Shown: one piece after another, positions 35,435-46,500 of the stretch
How the letters are laid out: every line of letters begins with the position of its first letter
Numbering within the stretch: position 1 is the stretch's first letter
Origin: Litoreibacter ascidiaceicola
GTDB taxonomy: Bacteria > Pseudomonadota > Alphaproteobacteria > Rhodobacterales > Rhodobacteraceae
Assembly (NCBI RefSeq): GCF_900129235.1
Contig: NZ_FQUV01000001.1
Span: forward strand, 62,001 to 126,000
Length of the DNA stretch: 64,000 nucleotides
Reading direction: 5' to 3'
The notes under the pieces: generated by a model
Told to the model about the DNA's origin: nothing
Seen by the model: only the letters and a program-made list of their open reading frames with translations
Databases searched by the model: none
Program-made: the position numbers and the translations under genes

Positions 35435-38424
35435 GCCACCTGATGCCCACCGACCTGACCCGCTGGAACCGCGCTGGCATGAGCCGGTTCGACTATGTCG
35501 ACGGCGACGCCGCCATCTGGCTGGAACGCCTGCGCGAGATTTTGACGGGGCTTTACGCCAAAGGCGTTCCGGTCGAGATGCGCCAGCCCGAGGCCTTGCG
35601 CGATCTGTTCCTGACCGAAACCTCCGATCTGGCGCGCTCGGAGGTCGATGTTGATGCCTTGCGCAGTGCGCTCGTCTGGCAACGGTTGGCGCAAGCCTTG
35701 CCACCCACTACCGAGGATGGCGTAAAACTGGAAAGCCGCGGCCAGCGCGGGCTGCGTATTCGGGCGCAATATGAAGCCGGAAGCGACGGCGACTACGCCT
35801 GGGACATTTTGCGCGCCTTCGCGCGGGCCAGCCATGTCACGCTGGGCCATCTGAACGCCTATGCCAACGAAGGCTATCTGCGCACCGCCACGCAATGGGA
35901 CAACCTGCGCCGTCTGGCCGCCTTGGTGAACTACCAACCAACGCCCGCCGCCTCTGCCAGCACGCTGGTCGCGTTGGAGTTGAAGCCCGACGCTGACAGC
36001 ACCGAAATCGCCGCAGGACTGGCCATGAAGCACACGCCCGCCACGGGAAAGCCGCTGATCTTCGAAACCCTCTCCAAACTGCTTGCGCATCCCGACCTGA
36101 ATGCCGCCCGCGTGGTCGGTTGGGACGTGAACACCACACCCCTGCCCGCGCAGAACGCCGACTGGCTTAACCCCGACGCGGACGCGATCAGCCCCGGAGA
36201 GCTGGCAATCGTCGCGGGTCATGGCAGGGGTCAGGTGGTAACCCTCTCAGATGTCAGTGACCAAAGCGATGACAGCGTGCTGACGCTGACCTTCGCGCAA
36301 GGCTTGGCGCGCCGCCCGGAGACGTCGCGGGCGATGCTTTGGCGCGATCCGGCGGATGTGCTGCGCGCCTTGCCCCGCAGCACGGAAGACACCAGCGTCG
36401 TCGAATTAGAGCGTCCAAACGCCTTGCAGAAAAGCGACCTTGTGGAGCTGCGCGACGGGAATGCCTCGCGCATCCTGCGCGTCGTGGACCGTAATGAAAG
36501 CCGCGTGACCCTAGCGATACCCAAGGACATGGAGCTGCCTGACGCGTTCGAGCTGGTCCCGCTGACACCGCTGGCCAGCGTCAAGCCGGGAGTGTTTCAA
36601 AGTCCGACCCCGAAGATCGACCGCGTCTTCTATATCAATGGCGGTGACGTGGTGGCACAGGTCTGGGGCGACGACACGGACGATCTGGAAGGGCTAGAGA
36701 TTATCCGTGAGGGCGTGGGCGAGGTCCGTTCGGACAAAAGCGGTGCACCGCTCGTGGGCTACACCTTCAAACCGCCCCATAGCCCCGATGTCGTCTACAT
36801 GCGATTGCAGGGCGAAAAATCCGTATCGGCCAAAGTGGTGAAAGATCCGAAAGTGACGGGCGAAGACAGCGCGCGCGTCGCGTCGTTTCAAGGGGCCTTG
36901 CCCAAGGGTTTGAGCCGTGGCGTATATTTTATTCGCCGCAATCGCCGCGACGGGGCGATGCAAGCGCTGCGCGTGCGCGGATTACGTCAGGACAAGGGGC
37001 AGTTCCACGTCGAGTTCGACGCGAACATCCCTGCCCCGCACCAATCCGAGTTCATCGGCCCGCTGCGCAAGTCCCTGCACCCCGACGGCCATGACTACAA
37101 CCCTGCGCCTTTTGGTAATCTTGCTCTGCTCACGCTCGAAAGCATCTCCGACGCGGCGTTGGACATTTTGCGCCCCGGCCGTCCGCTTATCATCAGTGAT
37201 GCCGTGACCGACGTGCAGGCCAGCCTTGCCACGATCAAGCCGCTGGGCAGCGGGCGCGTGGAAATCAGTCTGGAAATTGCAGGCTCCATCGCGCCGATGA
37301 CCCGTGGTGATACTGTGTTCCAACTGAACGCGATCACTGCGGGTCATGGTGAAAGCAAAGGGCCAAAGACGCTGGGCTCCGGCGATGGCGAACAGATGCG
37401 CCAAAGCTTTCTGCTGCAACTCGCCGATATCAGCCACATCGCATCCCCCGTGCCCGAAAGCGGCGTCATGCCCGCCTTGGATGTCGCCGTGGAGGGCGAG
37501 GTTTGGCCTTATGCGGATTACATCAATCCGGCAGCTGACGGGACCCGCAGTTGGTCCTCCACCTTGGGCGAGGACGGATTTCTGACCATCCATTTCCGCA
37601 GGCGTCTGCCAACCGGCAGCAACAACGTCACCTTGTTGCGGCACCGTGTCGGAACCGGTGCGCGCGGGTCCGGAATGCCGCCCTTTTCCTTGGTCGAGCC
37701 CTCGAAGAAGCACGCCGCCGTGAAGGCGGTTTATCAGCCCTTCGCGTCCTCGGGCGGTGCCGACCGCGAGCCGGTGGAAAGCCTGCGCACCTCCGCCCCT
37801 GCGCGTCTGTCGTCAAACGGGCGCGCGGTCTCCCTGCGCGACACTGAAATGCTGTGCAACCGCCATGCCGCCATCTGGCGTGCCCGTGCGCATGAAGTGG
37901 CCACGGCGCGGCGCACCCGTCTGGTGCGGCTCCATGTCGTGCCCGCAGGCGGTGCAGAGTTGAACGAACAGCTCAAACTGGACCTGCAAGAGGCGCTTGG
38001 CGGTCGGGTCTTGCCCGGGGTCACGCTGGCGTTTGAACCTTACACACCGCTATACTTGCGTATCTGGGCCGACATTCGCGCCGATCTCACCTCCTATGAC
38101 GCCACGGACATTGCAGGTGCGTGTGATGCCGCCCTGCGTTCCCGTTTCGCGTTGAAACAGCGCGACTTTGGCCAGCCTGCCTATATCTCCGAGGCGATTG
38201 CCGCGCTCGAAGCCGTCCCCGGTGTCGCCACAAGCATCGTCACCCGTTTCGATTACGGCCCGAACACGCCCCGCGACCTGCCGCGCGTGATGGTGCGTGA
38301 CGACCAGATCGTCACGATCTTTCCACGCGCCAACGAGGTGGCCCATATCGGCGAAAACTCCGCCGCGGCGACCCTCTCCGGCGCACCTTCGATTTCCGTA
38401 AATGTGCGAGGCCTCCATGACTGA
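35431..38424 (+). CDS. Large baseplate protein J-like 2
   Basis: A 997-residue protein of the Afp12/Pvc12 type, the large baseplate wedge component. Seen are an N-terminal helical part (FDYVDGDAAIWLERLREIL), a middle of beta-rich repeats, and the C-terminal J core (PLYLRIWADIRADLTSYDATDI, GQPAYISEAIAALEAVPGVA). It is coupled to the smaller J gene by ATGA and overlaps gpI by eight bases. The presence of two J-type genes in tandem matches other eCIS clusters. Confidence 0.82.
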   Translation: MSHLMPTDLTRWNRAGMSRFDYVDGDAAIWLERLREILTGLYAKGVPVEMRQPEALRDLFLTETSDLARSEVDVDALRSALVWQRLAQALPPTTEDGVKLESRGQRGLRIRAQYEAGSDGDYAWDILRAFARASHVTLGHLNAYANEGYLRTATQWDNLRRLAALVNYQPTPAASASTLVALELKPDADSTEIAAGLAMKHTPATGKPLIFETLSKLLAHPDLNAARVVGWDVNTTPLPAQNADWLNPDADAISPGELAIVAGHGRGQVVTLSDVSDQSDDSVLTLTFAQGLARRPETSRAMLWRDPADVLRALPRSTEDTSVVELERPNALQKSDLVELRDGNASRILRVVDRNESRVTLAIPKDMELPDAFELVPLTPLASVKPGVFQSPTPKIDRVFYINGGDVVAQVWGDDTDDLEGLEIIREGVGEVRSDKSGAPLVGYTFKPPHSPDVVYMRLQGEKSVSAKVVKDPKVTGEDSARVASFQGALPKGLSRGVYFIRRNRRDGAMQALRVRGLRQDKGQFHVEFDANIPAPHQSEFIGPLRKSLHPDGHDYNPAPFGNLALLTLESISDAALDILRPGRPLIISDAVTDVQASLATIKPLGSGRVEISLEIAGSIAPMTRGDTVFQLNAITAGHGESKGPKTLGSGDGEQMRQSFLLQLADISHIASPVPESGVMPALDVAVEGEVWPYADYINPAADGTRSWSSTLGEDGFLTIHFRRRLPTGSNNVTLLRHRVGTGARGSGMPPFSLVEPSKKHAAVKAVYQPFASSGGADREPVESLRTSAPARLSSNGRAVSLRDTEMLCNRHAAIWRARAHEVATARRTRLVRLHVVPAGGAELNEQLKLDLQEALGGRVLPGVTLAFEPYTPLYLRIWADIRADLTSYDATDIAGACDAALRSRFALKQRDFGQPAYISEAIAALEAVPGVATSIVTRFDYGPNTPRDLPRVMVRDDQIVTIFPRANEVAHIGENSAAATLSGAPSISVNVRGLHD

Positions 38425-40051
38425 GAACATCAATGACCTCCGCTCACGGGCCGGACGCATCCTCTATCGCGAGTTGCCCGAAGAATACCGGTATCGCGAC
38501 ACTGGTACCGAAGGCGATTTCGGCGATCTGGAAGCGATGTTGCACGGCTTTGGCCACCTGCTCGACCAGATCCGCATGACAACCGAACAAGCCCATGCCG
38601 ACAGCTTTGCCGAACCCTTGGATGACGGGCGAGCAATCCAGCCATGGGTTGTGCCCTATCTGGCGGAGCTTTTGGGCGCAGAGTTGACAGCACCCGACCC
38701 TGTGGCGCGCGCCGACGAGCTGAACAACTCCGTCGCGTGGTTCAAATCGAAAGGAACGCTGTCGTCCATTGACAATATTGGCGATGTGGTGGCCCGCACC
38801 GAAACCGTTGCCAAAGAAGGCTGGCGCATGACCGCGCAGACGCCGCGCATGGATTTACCGCCGTTCACGCAACACCCCGACGCGGCGCAGCCGTCCAACG
38901 TCGTCACGCCGGATTTCCGCAAACTTGACCGCGCGGTCGTGGATGAGGGCGGATCGAACCCGCTCCACCGGCTCAAGGCCGACCGCCACGACCCCGATGC
39001 GCGCGACAGTTACTGGCGCCCGCTGGCACCGAACGGTGTCTCGTGCTTTCCGCGCGCCTATGATGACAGCACCGCGCGCAGCCCTGACTTGCGTGATCCA
39101 GACCGCGTGCGCCGCATCGGCCCACACCCGCGCCGCACCTTGATCCATGTGCGCCCGCCGCAGGGGATATTCCACAAAGCGTTGCCAGAGGTGGTTTTGG
39201 GGCAGAAGAAGCTCAACGCATTGCTCAGGGAAGGTTCTGTCGTGCGGGCGGAGGACCTGTTGCCCATGGCGCAATTGGGCGACGGCATCACCGGCCCTGC
39301 TGTCATTGCCAAGACACCCGCCAAGCTGAACCTTCCGAACCGCGCGGTGACATTCGAAGGCATCCGCTTTGTCAGCGACAAGGGCGACGTCACGCTCAAG
39401 GGCGCGGCCAATACCAATGTGACGTTCATTGATTGCGCCGCGCACACGGTGCAATTGGCGCTTCCCAAGGTGCGGGGCGTGAGTTTTCGCGCGGTCAATT
39501 CGGTATTCGAGTTGATCCTCGCTGACGGGCGTCACGGGCAGATGGAATACTGCACCGTCATGGAAGGCGCTGATTTTGCGCGGCTGGATGCGTCGGACTG
39601 CCTGTTCGTCTCGCTCGCCGATACGCTGATCTGCGCCGATGCGGAAACTCCGCCCAGTTGCATCCGCTATTCGCGGTTTGCCCAACGCGATGAAGGCCGC
39701 AAAAAGTCGCGGCGTTGTCTGGATGCGCGCGGTGGGTCGAACACCACCGCCCTGCCGCAGTTCATCGATCGCTGGCACATGGACGACAAGGACTGCGTCA
39801 AACGCATCGCCCGCTATGGCGAGGCCGGATACGCCGTGCTCGACACCGACACCACCGCCGCCATCACCACTGGCGCGGAGGATGAGGGCGAGATGGGCGC
39901 GGGCCACGGTCTGTACCACGCCGCCAGTCTGCGCGCGCTCAAGAACAAGCTCGAACAATTCCTGCCGCTCGGGCAGGAGATCGCCATTTTTTACGACCCC
40001 ATGCTGGCCCTGAGTCCACCCATTTCGGGCTCCGCCGACAGCGACATATAG
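38417..40051 (+). CDS. Tail protein I-like with beta-helix C-terminus
   Basis: A 544-residue protein. Residues about 1-130 resemble gpI wedge proteins (LYRELPEEYRYRD, FGHLLDQIRMTTEQ, LAELLGAELTAPDP, NNSVAWFKSKGTLSSIDNI). Residues about 300-430 have the regular turn pattern of a right-handed beta-helix (VTFEGIRFVS, GAANTNVTFIDCAAHTVQL, VSFRAVNSVFELIL, MEYCTVMEGADFARLDASDC), as in tail-fibre or enzyme domains. So this gpI carries a fibre-like module; the receptor or fibre role is inference. Overlaps the J gene by eight bases. Confidence 0.75.
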   Translation: MTENINDLRSRAGRILYRELPEEYRYRDTGTEGDFGDLEAMLHGFGHLLDQIRMTTEQAHADSFAEPLDDGRAIQPWVVPYLAELLGAELTAPDPVARADELNNSVAWFKSKGTLSSIDNIGDVVARTETVAKEGWRMTAQTPRMDLPPFTQHPDAAQPSNVVTPDFRKLDRAVVDEGGSNPLHRLKADRHDPDARDSYWRPLAPNGVSCFPRAYDDSTARSPDLRDPDRVRRIGPHPRRTLIHVRPPQGIFHKALPEVVLGQKKLNALLREGSVVRAEDLLPMAQLGDGITGPAVIAKTPAKLNLPNRAVTFEGIRFVSDKGDVTLKGAANTNVTFIDCAAHTVQLALPKVRGVSFRAVNSVFELILADGRHGQMEYCTVMEGADFARLDASDCLFVSLADTLICADAETPPSCIRYSRFAQRDEGRKKSRRCLDARGGSNTTALPQFIDRWHMDDKDCVKRIARYGEAGYAVLDTDTTAAITTGAEDEGEMGAGHGLYHAASLRALKNKLEQFLPLGQEIAIFYDPMLALSPPISGSADSDI

Positions 40052-40064
40052 AGAGGGATTTCAG

Positions 40065-43000
40065 ATGAAGGGTTCTCATTCAAGGCTCAGCTTCCGCGAG
40101 GAGCACCGCTATTCCAACATCGCCCATGTCCAAGGGGCGATGATCACCGATGCCGATTTGACCGAAGCCGGACAAATCCACCAGGACCGCGACGAAGCAC
40201 AAGGGGCTGCGTTCGCAGGCTCCGGCGTACCTGCGGTCGGTGGAATGGTCGCGTTGGGCAAGGAAGACGAGGTAATGCTCCAATCCGGCACCGTCTTCGC
40301 GCAAGGCAAGCAAGGTCATTTCCGCCTTGGGGATGTCGAGAAAGAGGGCGTCGACCTGTTCTCGGCCTTTGCGGCACAAGCCGACCTGCCCAACGGCCCG
40401 CCCCCCACCAAAGGTTTGGTCTATGTCGACCTGTGGGAGCGGCCAATTATGGCGCATGAGGACCTGTATCTGGCCGATGCGGGCCTGCACGGGGCGGAGA
40501 CGTCGTATCGGACCCGCACAATGGTCCAGCTGAAATGCCTGCCCGAACTGGGCAGCCTCGAAGACCTGCCCAAAGCGCTTGACCAACATCCGGCCTTCAA
40601 GGCGCGCGGCACTGCGGTGATGTCGCTGGAGTTGGCTCAAGCCTCGACCGAGCTGGACGCCTGCGATCCCTGCGCCGATCTGATCAGCATCGACAAGGTG
40701 CTGCCGAACGCACTGGTCCGCATCGAGGTCGTCTCGGTGGAACGCGATCAGCGCGGCGAGATGACCGCCATCCGGCTGGCTTGGTCCTCCGAGAATGCCG
40801 AAGCAGTGGAGCCGCTGGAAACCCGCTCCGCGCTAGAGCGTGACAACGCGGTCTATGAGTATTTCTCCGAGACGACCGAGGCGCAACTTGGCTACTTCGC
40901 CAGTGACCATGTTGCTGCGCGCGGGGCGTTTACCGCCGATTTACGCTCTGACACCCCTAGCGATGCAACGCTTCCCAAGGACACCTCCGAGCTGGGCTAT
41001 ACCCATGTGCGCCGCTGGGACGGCATGGTGCGTCTGCCACTGGACACCAGCACGCGGCCCTCCGGCCCCAGTGCCGCCAGCGCCAAACCGCGTGTCAGCA
41101 CCCGTGATATTACCCTGACCACAGAGTTCTTCACCCTGACCCTGACGCATCAGGGTCGCGAACTGGTTGCAGGCGACTATTGGCTGGCCGAATTGCGCCG
41201 TTACGCCCCCGAAGACGCGCAGGCGCTGCTGAACGGCGCGCCCTTGGGCCGCGCGCAACCGCCGCTTGGCCCGATGCACCACTTCTGCCCGATTGCCTTC
41301 TCGAATGGCGAAACCTTGGAGCCGTTGCCGGACGCCCTGCGCCGCCGCTTGTCCTTTCCCACCCTCGCCGATCTGCCGGCCAGCCATATCAGCTATGACG
41401 CGGACCCGAATTGCGACCTTCTGGGCGAGACGCAAACCGTTCAAGAGGCGCTGGACCGCGTCTGCGACATTAACGCCACCCATGTTGCTTTCAATCCGTC
41501 CGATGAGGAATGCGAAACCTTGGGCAGCGCGCGCTCGGTTGACGAGGCGCTGAACGCGCTGTGCCGTGCCGACGACAACAAGCAGCTGCAACTGATGATG
41601 CGCACGATGATGGATTGGGGCGTTGTCTGCGGCCTGTCGGTCGAGCTGGGCGACGGCACGATCGAGATCAGCGGCGGAGTTGCCCTTGACCGCAACGGCA
41701 TCCTGCACGAACGCCAGCGCGACCAGCTACAGCTGTCAAAGTTTGACGAAAGCCAGTTTCTGCCAGACGCCAAGTCTTTCGTGGACCTCCAAAAGCGCAA
41801 CGTCGAAATCTGTCTGTCTTTGGGCGTGCGCGACGGCCGGACCAAGTATTTCCTGTCCCCCGCCGCACTGGCTTACCGCACGTCCGATCTGACCCTGTCG
41901 GATCAGGTGCGCAATTGCCTTGAGGGGCGTGGCAGCCTGACCCAAAGCGAATTGTTCGAGAAACTGCCGGACAGGAAAGACGCCGTGGAAGTGCTGACCC
42001 TGCTGCACGTCTGCCTGCGCAACAACATCCGCCCCCTGCCCGGCGCGGAGTTGAACAAATCAACCATCAACGTCGCCCAGAAAATCCTCGACGAGTTGAT
42101 CGAGGAATACCAAAAACGGCTGTCGGAGGCAGGCGACCCCTTGGCCAAACGCAAAGCCGAAGAGCTGCGCGAGATCAACGCCGCTTTGGACAAGGAATTG
42201 TCGAACGGCCCGCTGCAAGGCACGTCCGGCCAACTGGCTCTGGTCAGCAAAACACTGGCCTATGCCGCAATTATGAAAAAGGACGAGGAATTCCGCCTTG
42301 AATGCCTCTGCGACCGCGTGGTGCCAGCCTGTCCGGACATGGTCGAAGGCTGGACCCTGATCCCCCTGGCCTGCGTGGAGCTGTCGAACTACAAACCCGG
42401 CAGCATCGTCGCCAGCGAGGTCTGCATGATGTGTTGCCGCAAGCAAGCCAACACGCCGCGCAGTCAGCGCTACTACAACGGTGACTTGATCGGCACGATC
42501 CTGTCCGGCTTCAAGGACCTGTGTACCGAGGAAGTCCTGCGCGCCGACAATGGCCCGTCGGGACGTTTGCGCGCGTGGCTCGCCGCCGCTGGTCCCGCCC
42601 CGTGGGATCCGCCGCAGAAAACGCCGCTCTGGCCGATCAAGCCAACCTATGGCGCGACCAATTACCAGATTGGCGGACCGTTCCTTGGAGGTGGAGGTGG
42701 AGGTGGCGCTGCGGTGCTGAACGAATGGCAACGCGGCTTCAACCCGCCCATCCTCAATGTCACGGGAATGAAAAACGACGAGGCGATGAAAGAGCTCAAG
42801 GAGGCGGGTTTCGAACTCGCCGAGAAGCTTGATATCGGCAATGTGGCGCAGTTGGTCGAAATGGCCGACGGACGCCGCCCACTGCTCAACCGCCGTCCTG
42901 GCCCGGGGGATCGGGTCGTGCTGCTGGAACGCGAAGGCGTCGCGGTCGAGTTCGTGGTGATTGAGCAAACTCCCCCTCTGTTCAAAAACCGGTTCGCCGA

Positions 43001-43487
43001 ATTTGGAGGCCTGCTCAAGGTCGACACAAGCAAACTGGCCGACAAGCTGAAGGGCGACTTGGGTATACTCTCGAAGGACCAAGACCGGCTCATCCTTGAT
43101 ATTGGGGAAAAGGGCGGCAAGCTGACGGATGTCAAAGGTGGCAAGAAGCAACCCGCCAAGGGAACCAAAGACCTACCGAAAGGGCGTGATCTGGATATCT
43201 CCGGCATCAAAGAGGTCGACAAGAAAAAGGTGGTCGAAAAAGAGCCGGTCATTATCAAACAAGCAACCGACAAGGTCCTCAAAGGCAAGCTGGATATCCT
43301 CGCCAAAAATCCGGCGCGTCTGAAGATGGAGACCAAAACACCGACGTCTAAGGACGAGGCTGCGGCGAAAGAGAAAACCGTCAAAACGCGCACCCAGCCG
43401 ACGCGCCAGACCACCACAACGCGCAAGGGAATTGGCACACGCAAACCGCGCGGGGTCACCCGCAAACCGCGTCAGCCGAAAAAGTAG
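40065..43487 (+). CDS. Large eCIS protein with PASTA-like segment and lysine-rich tail
   Basis: A 1140-residue protein. The start (LSFREEHRYSNIAHVQGAMITDADL...) resembles DUF6519-type eCIS proteins whose N-terminus reads like a fibre or peripheral baseplate module. Middle parts have two similar stretches (DCLGETQTVQEAL-like 'LLGETQTVQEALDRVCDI' and 'TLGSARSVDEALNALC'). A glycine run (nine of ten residues near 870) links to a PASTA-like unit at about 892-965 (ILNVTGMKNDEAMKELKEAG). The last 120 residues are Lys/Arg/Thr-rich. PASTA folds bind peptidoglycan elsewhere, so a wall or surface contact role is possible. No firm family. Confidence 0.55.
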   Translation: MKGSHSRLSFREEHRYSNIAHVQGAMITDADLTEAGQIHQDRDEAQGAAFAGSGVPAVGGMVALGKEDEVMLQSGTVFAQGKQGHFRLGDVEKEGVDLFSAFAAQADLPNGPPPTKGLVYVDLWERPIMAHEDLYLADAGLHGAETSYRTRTMVQLKCLPELGSLEDLPKALDQHPAFKARGTAVMSLELAQASTELDACDPCADLISIDKVLPNALVRIEVVSVERDQRGEMTAIRLAWSSENAEAVEPLETRSALERDNAVYEYFSETTEAQLGYFASDHVAARGAFTADLRSDTPSDATLPKDTSELGYTHVRRWDGMVRLPLDTSTRPSGPSAASAKPRVSTRDITLTTEFFTLTLTHQGRELVAGDYWLAELRRYAPEDAQALLNGAPLGRAQPPLGPMHHFCPIAFSNGETLEPLPDALRRRLSFPTLADLPASHISYDADPNCDLLGETQTVQEALDRVCDINATHVAFNPSDEECETLGSARSVDEALNALCRADDNKQLQLMMRTMMDWGVVCGLSVELGDGTIEISGGVALDRNGILHERQRDQLQLSKFDESQFLPDAKSFVDLQKRNVEICLSLGVRDGRTKYFLSPAALAYRTSDLTLSDQVRNCLEGRGSLTQSELFEKLPDRKDAVEVLTLLHVCLRNNIRPLPGAELNKSTINVAQKILDELIEEYQKRLSEAGDPLAKRKAEELREINAALDKELSNGPLQGTSGQLALVSKTLAYAAIMKKDEEFRLECLCDRVVPACPDMVEGWTLIPLACVELSNYKPGSIVASEVCMMCCRKQANTPRSQRYYNGDLIGTILSGFKDLCTEEVLRADNGPSGRLRAWLAAAGPAPWDPPQKTPLWPIKPTYGATNYQIGGPFLGGGGGGGAAVLNEWQRGFNPPILNVTGMKNDEAMKELKEAGFELAEKLDIGNVAQLVEMADGRRPLLNRRPGPGDRVVLLEREGVAVEFVVIEQTPPLFKNRFAEFGGLLKVDTSKLADKLKGDLGILSKDQDRLILDIGEKGGKLTDVKGGKKQPAKGTKDLPKGRDLDISGIKEVDKKKVVEKEPVIIKQATDKVLKGKLDILAKNPARLKMETKTPTSKDEAAAKEKTVKTRTQPTRQTTTTRKGIGTRKPRGVTRKPRQPKK

Positions 43488-43502
43488 GGTGCTGGCAGGG
43501 TC

Positions 43503-46500
43503 ATGAAAACCAAGGCGCGCACAGTCACAAGAACGGCCCGGCCCTCGCGGTCCGTGGTGCCTGTACGCAGACCTCAACCTGCGATCCTGCGCCCTGCGCC
43601 GCCTGTGTTGAGCCCCAGCCTGACGGTGGGCGCGGTCAATGATCCGGCAGAGCGGGAAGCCGAAACCATGGCTGCGCGCGTTGTCGGTGCAACACCTGCG
43701 CGCGTAGCCCCTGTTGCCGTCGCAGCCCCCGCAACGGCCGCAGCCCTCCGGCGCGACGCCGAGGCCCAGCCGAACCTTGACGAGTTAACCCACGTTCCGG
43801 CCCCTGCGGACCAACAGGATTTCGACCTCCCCGCCGAAAATGACGTAGCGACCGAAGGGCTGGACGCCGCCGATATGGGGGAACTCGAAAGCGGCGCGCC
43901 CGTTGACACCGGCGGCGCGGCGGAGGGCGAACTTCAGGCTTCCGCATCGCCCACTGCGGTCGTCGGGCGCATGGGCGGCCCTGCCCCGTCCGATGTGTCG
44001 CGGCTGGTTGCCAATCCCGGCCCTGGCCGCCCGCTGCCCAGCGGCGTGCGCGCGCGGATCGAGCCGCATTTCGGCACCAGTTTCGAAGATGTGCGGCTGC
44101 ATGATAGCCCCGCTGACCAAGACGCCGCCGCCCGCATCGGCGCGCGCGCCTTTGCCCATAAGAACCGTATCTGGCTTGGCCGTGGGGAAAGCCCCACCAA
44201 TACCCGTCTGATGGCGCATGAGTTGACCCATGTGGTGCAACAAACCAAAGGGGCCGAGGCCCTGCCCCTGCGCTGCGAGCCCGTCCGGCGCGAAGAAGCC
44301 CCTGAAGCTGGCGGCTTCGGCAGCGGCGCCATCGAGGCGCTCGCCCGCTACGTTCCGGGCTATACGCTGATCACGGTAATCATGGGCCGCACGCTGTTCT
44401 CGGGCAAAAAGGTGCTGAAAACCGCCACCAACCTGCTGGGTGGCCTCTTTGGTCTGCACCCGCTTGGCACCGTCCTGTTCGACAAGTTGCGCGAGACCCG
44501 TATGGTCGAGGAAGCGTTCCAATGGGTGCAAACCCGCCTCGGCGATTTGAACCTGACATGGTCACGCCTCAAGGGGGTGATCGCCAAAGCCCTCAGCCCG
44601 CCGCTTTTGGGCGCGAAAGAGTTCATCATGGAGCAGTTCCTGCCCCTTGTCCGTGACATCGGCACTTTCGCGGTGGATGTGGGCAAGAAGGTGTTGGAAT
44701 TCACCGTGCGCGGCGCATTGAAACTGGCGGGGCCTTACGCCGACAAGGTTTGGGCGATCATCCAGCAAGCCGGTGACGTTCTGGATCTGATCGTCGAGAA
44801 CCCGCTCGCTTTTGCCAAAAACCTGATCAAGGCCGTCGTCGGCGGCTTCATGAAATTCGGGACCAACATTTTGCAGCACCTGAAGAAAGGTCTGCTTGGT
44901 TGGTTGTTCGGGGCCATTGCGGGCGCAGGGATCACCCTGCCCGCCAAGTTCGACTTCAAAGGGCTGATGTCGCTGGTCATGCAAATCCTCGGCCTGACCT
45001 ACGCCACCTTCCGCGCGCAACTGGTCAAGCAACTGGGCCCGTCAGGGGAACGCAAAGTGGCGCTGATTGAAAAATCGGTCGAGATCGTGCGGGTCCTGTT
45101 GAAAGAAGGCTTCGCGGGCATCTGGCAGAAAATGCTGGAGATGATCGAGAACTTCAAAGCCACCCTGATCGGCGGCATCTCCACCATGGTGATCACGACG
45201 GTGATCAAAGCGGGGATTTCATGGCTGGCAGGCTTGTCCAATCCCGTGGGGGCCGTGGTGAAGGTGGTCTTGGGCATCTACGATCTGATCGTGGCCTTCA
45301 TCGAGCGGCTGCAACAGATCATGGATGTGGCGCAGTCTATCTTCTCGTCTGTCGGGGCCATTGCGCGCGGCCAGACCGAGGCGGCGGCCAACTTTGTCGA
45401 GCAAACCATCGGGCGCACGGTGCCAGTGGTGATTGCTTTCCTCGCCGCAGCCTTGGGGCTTGGAGGTATTTCGTCGAAGATCAAGGCGGTGATCACCAAG
45501 CTGCAAGCGCCTGTTAAAAAGGCGATGGGCAAGATGATCGCCTTCGTGATCAAGAAGGCCAAGGCGCTGTTCTCTAAACTGATCGGCAAGCTGAACGGCA
45601 AGCGCAAGCTGCCGTCCAAAGCGTTCAAGATCGGGCGCACGCCTCACACGATCTTTGGCAAGAAAGTTGGCCGCAAGATTGAGGTCTACATGGCCAGCGA
45701 GGAAGGACCGCTGAAAGGCAAAGGCCCCGCCACCAACGACGCGACCAAGGATATCGACGACAAAACCGCCACCGAGCGATCCAACAAGCTGGAGAAATCC
45801 AGCAACGAATCCACCGAGGAAACGACCGCGGAAACCAAAGGGCTCGACCCGCAATCCGAAAAGCAGAACAACAAAACCAAATTTGCGGCCCTACACGCTG
45901 AACTTGAAGAGGCAGCAGCGGAATTCGAATTGTTGGGGCGCGACATCGAAACCGACCCGTTCCTTGACACCGACGGAGACGGCCAAGCGCTGCTGCGCGC
46001 GCAAGAGCCGCGTTCGGAGACCTTTGAGGGTGAGGTTGACACCTATAGCAAGTTGACTTTTGCCGCCTCGAATAAGGACCCCATAAAAGGCTTTCACCTG
46101 TCGCGGTTCTACGAGTTGGACCACACCATCGAAAAGCGCTTCCCCTTGGGCGTGTTCGAGCAACTGCACACGCTCAACGATCTGTCCGCCACACCGCAAC
46201 CCGATACCCAATTCCTGCGCGCGTCTCGCAAAGCCAAGGCTGAAAAATCCGGTGTGAACCCGTTGCCCGGCACCAGTCTGGATGCCAGCGTTCAAAAAGG
46301 GGCCGCCCCTGTGCTTGGTTTGCTCAACAGCAAAGCCACCGGTGATAAAATCGGGCCGGATGCGGGCGGCTTTCCTGCCATCGCGCTCTATCACCGCAAC
46401 CACATCAATCTTAAAGGCAAAGGTCTGCCGAACGCAGCCGCCATCGTCGCCAGCGCGATGAAAAAGAAGACCGTCCCCGAAAGGATCAACGACGTTAAAT

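Noticed and set aside
40571-40581. CAAAGCGCTTG resembling the agl operator
   Set aside because: It lies inside a coding region of the eCIS, breaks the full palindrome and is far from any promoter; chance match.
42060-43151. 363-codon minus-strand frame inside the 1140-residue eCIS gene
   Set aside because: The plus strand encodes a protein with PASTA-like pattern and is coupled to its neighbours; the minus frame has no ribosome binding site or motif.
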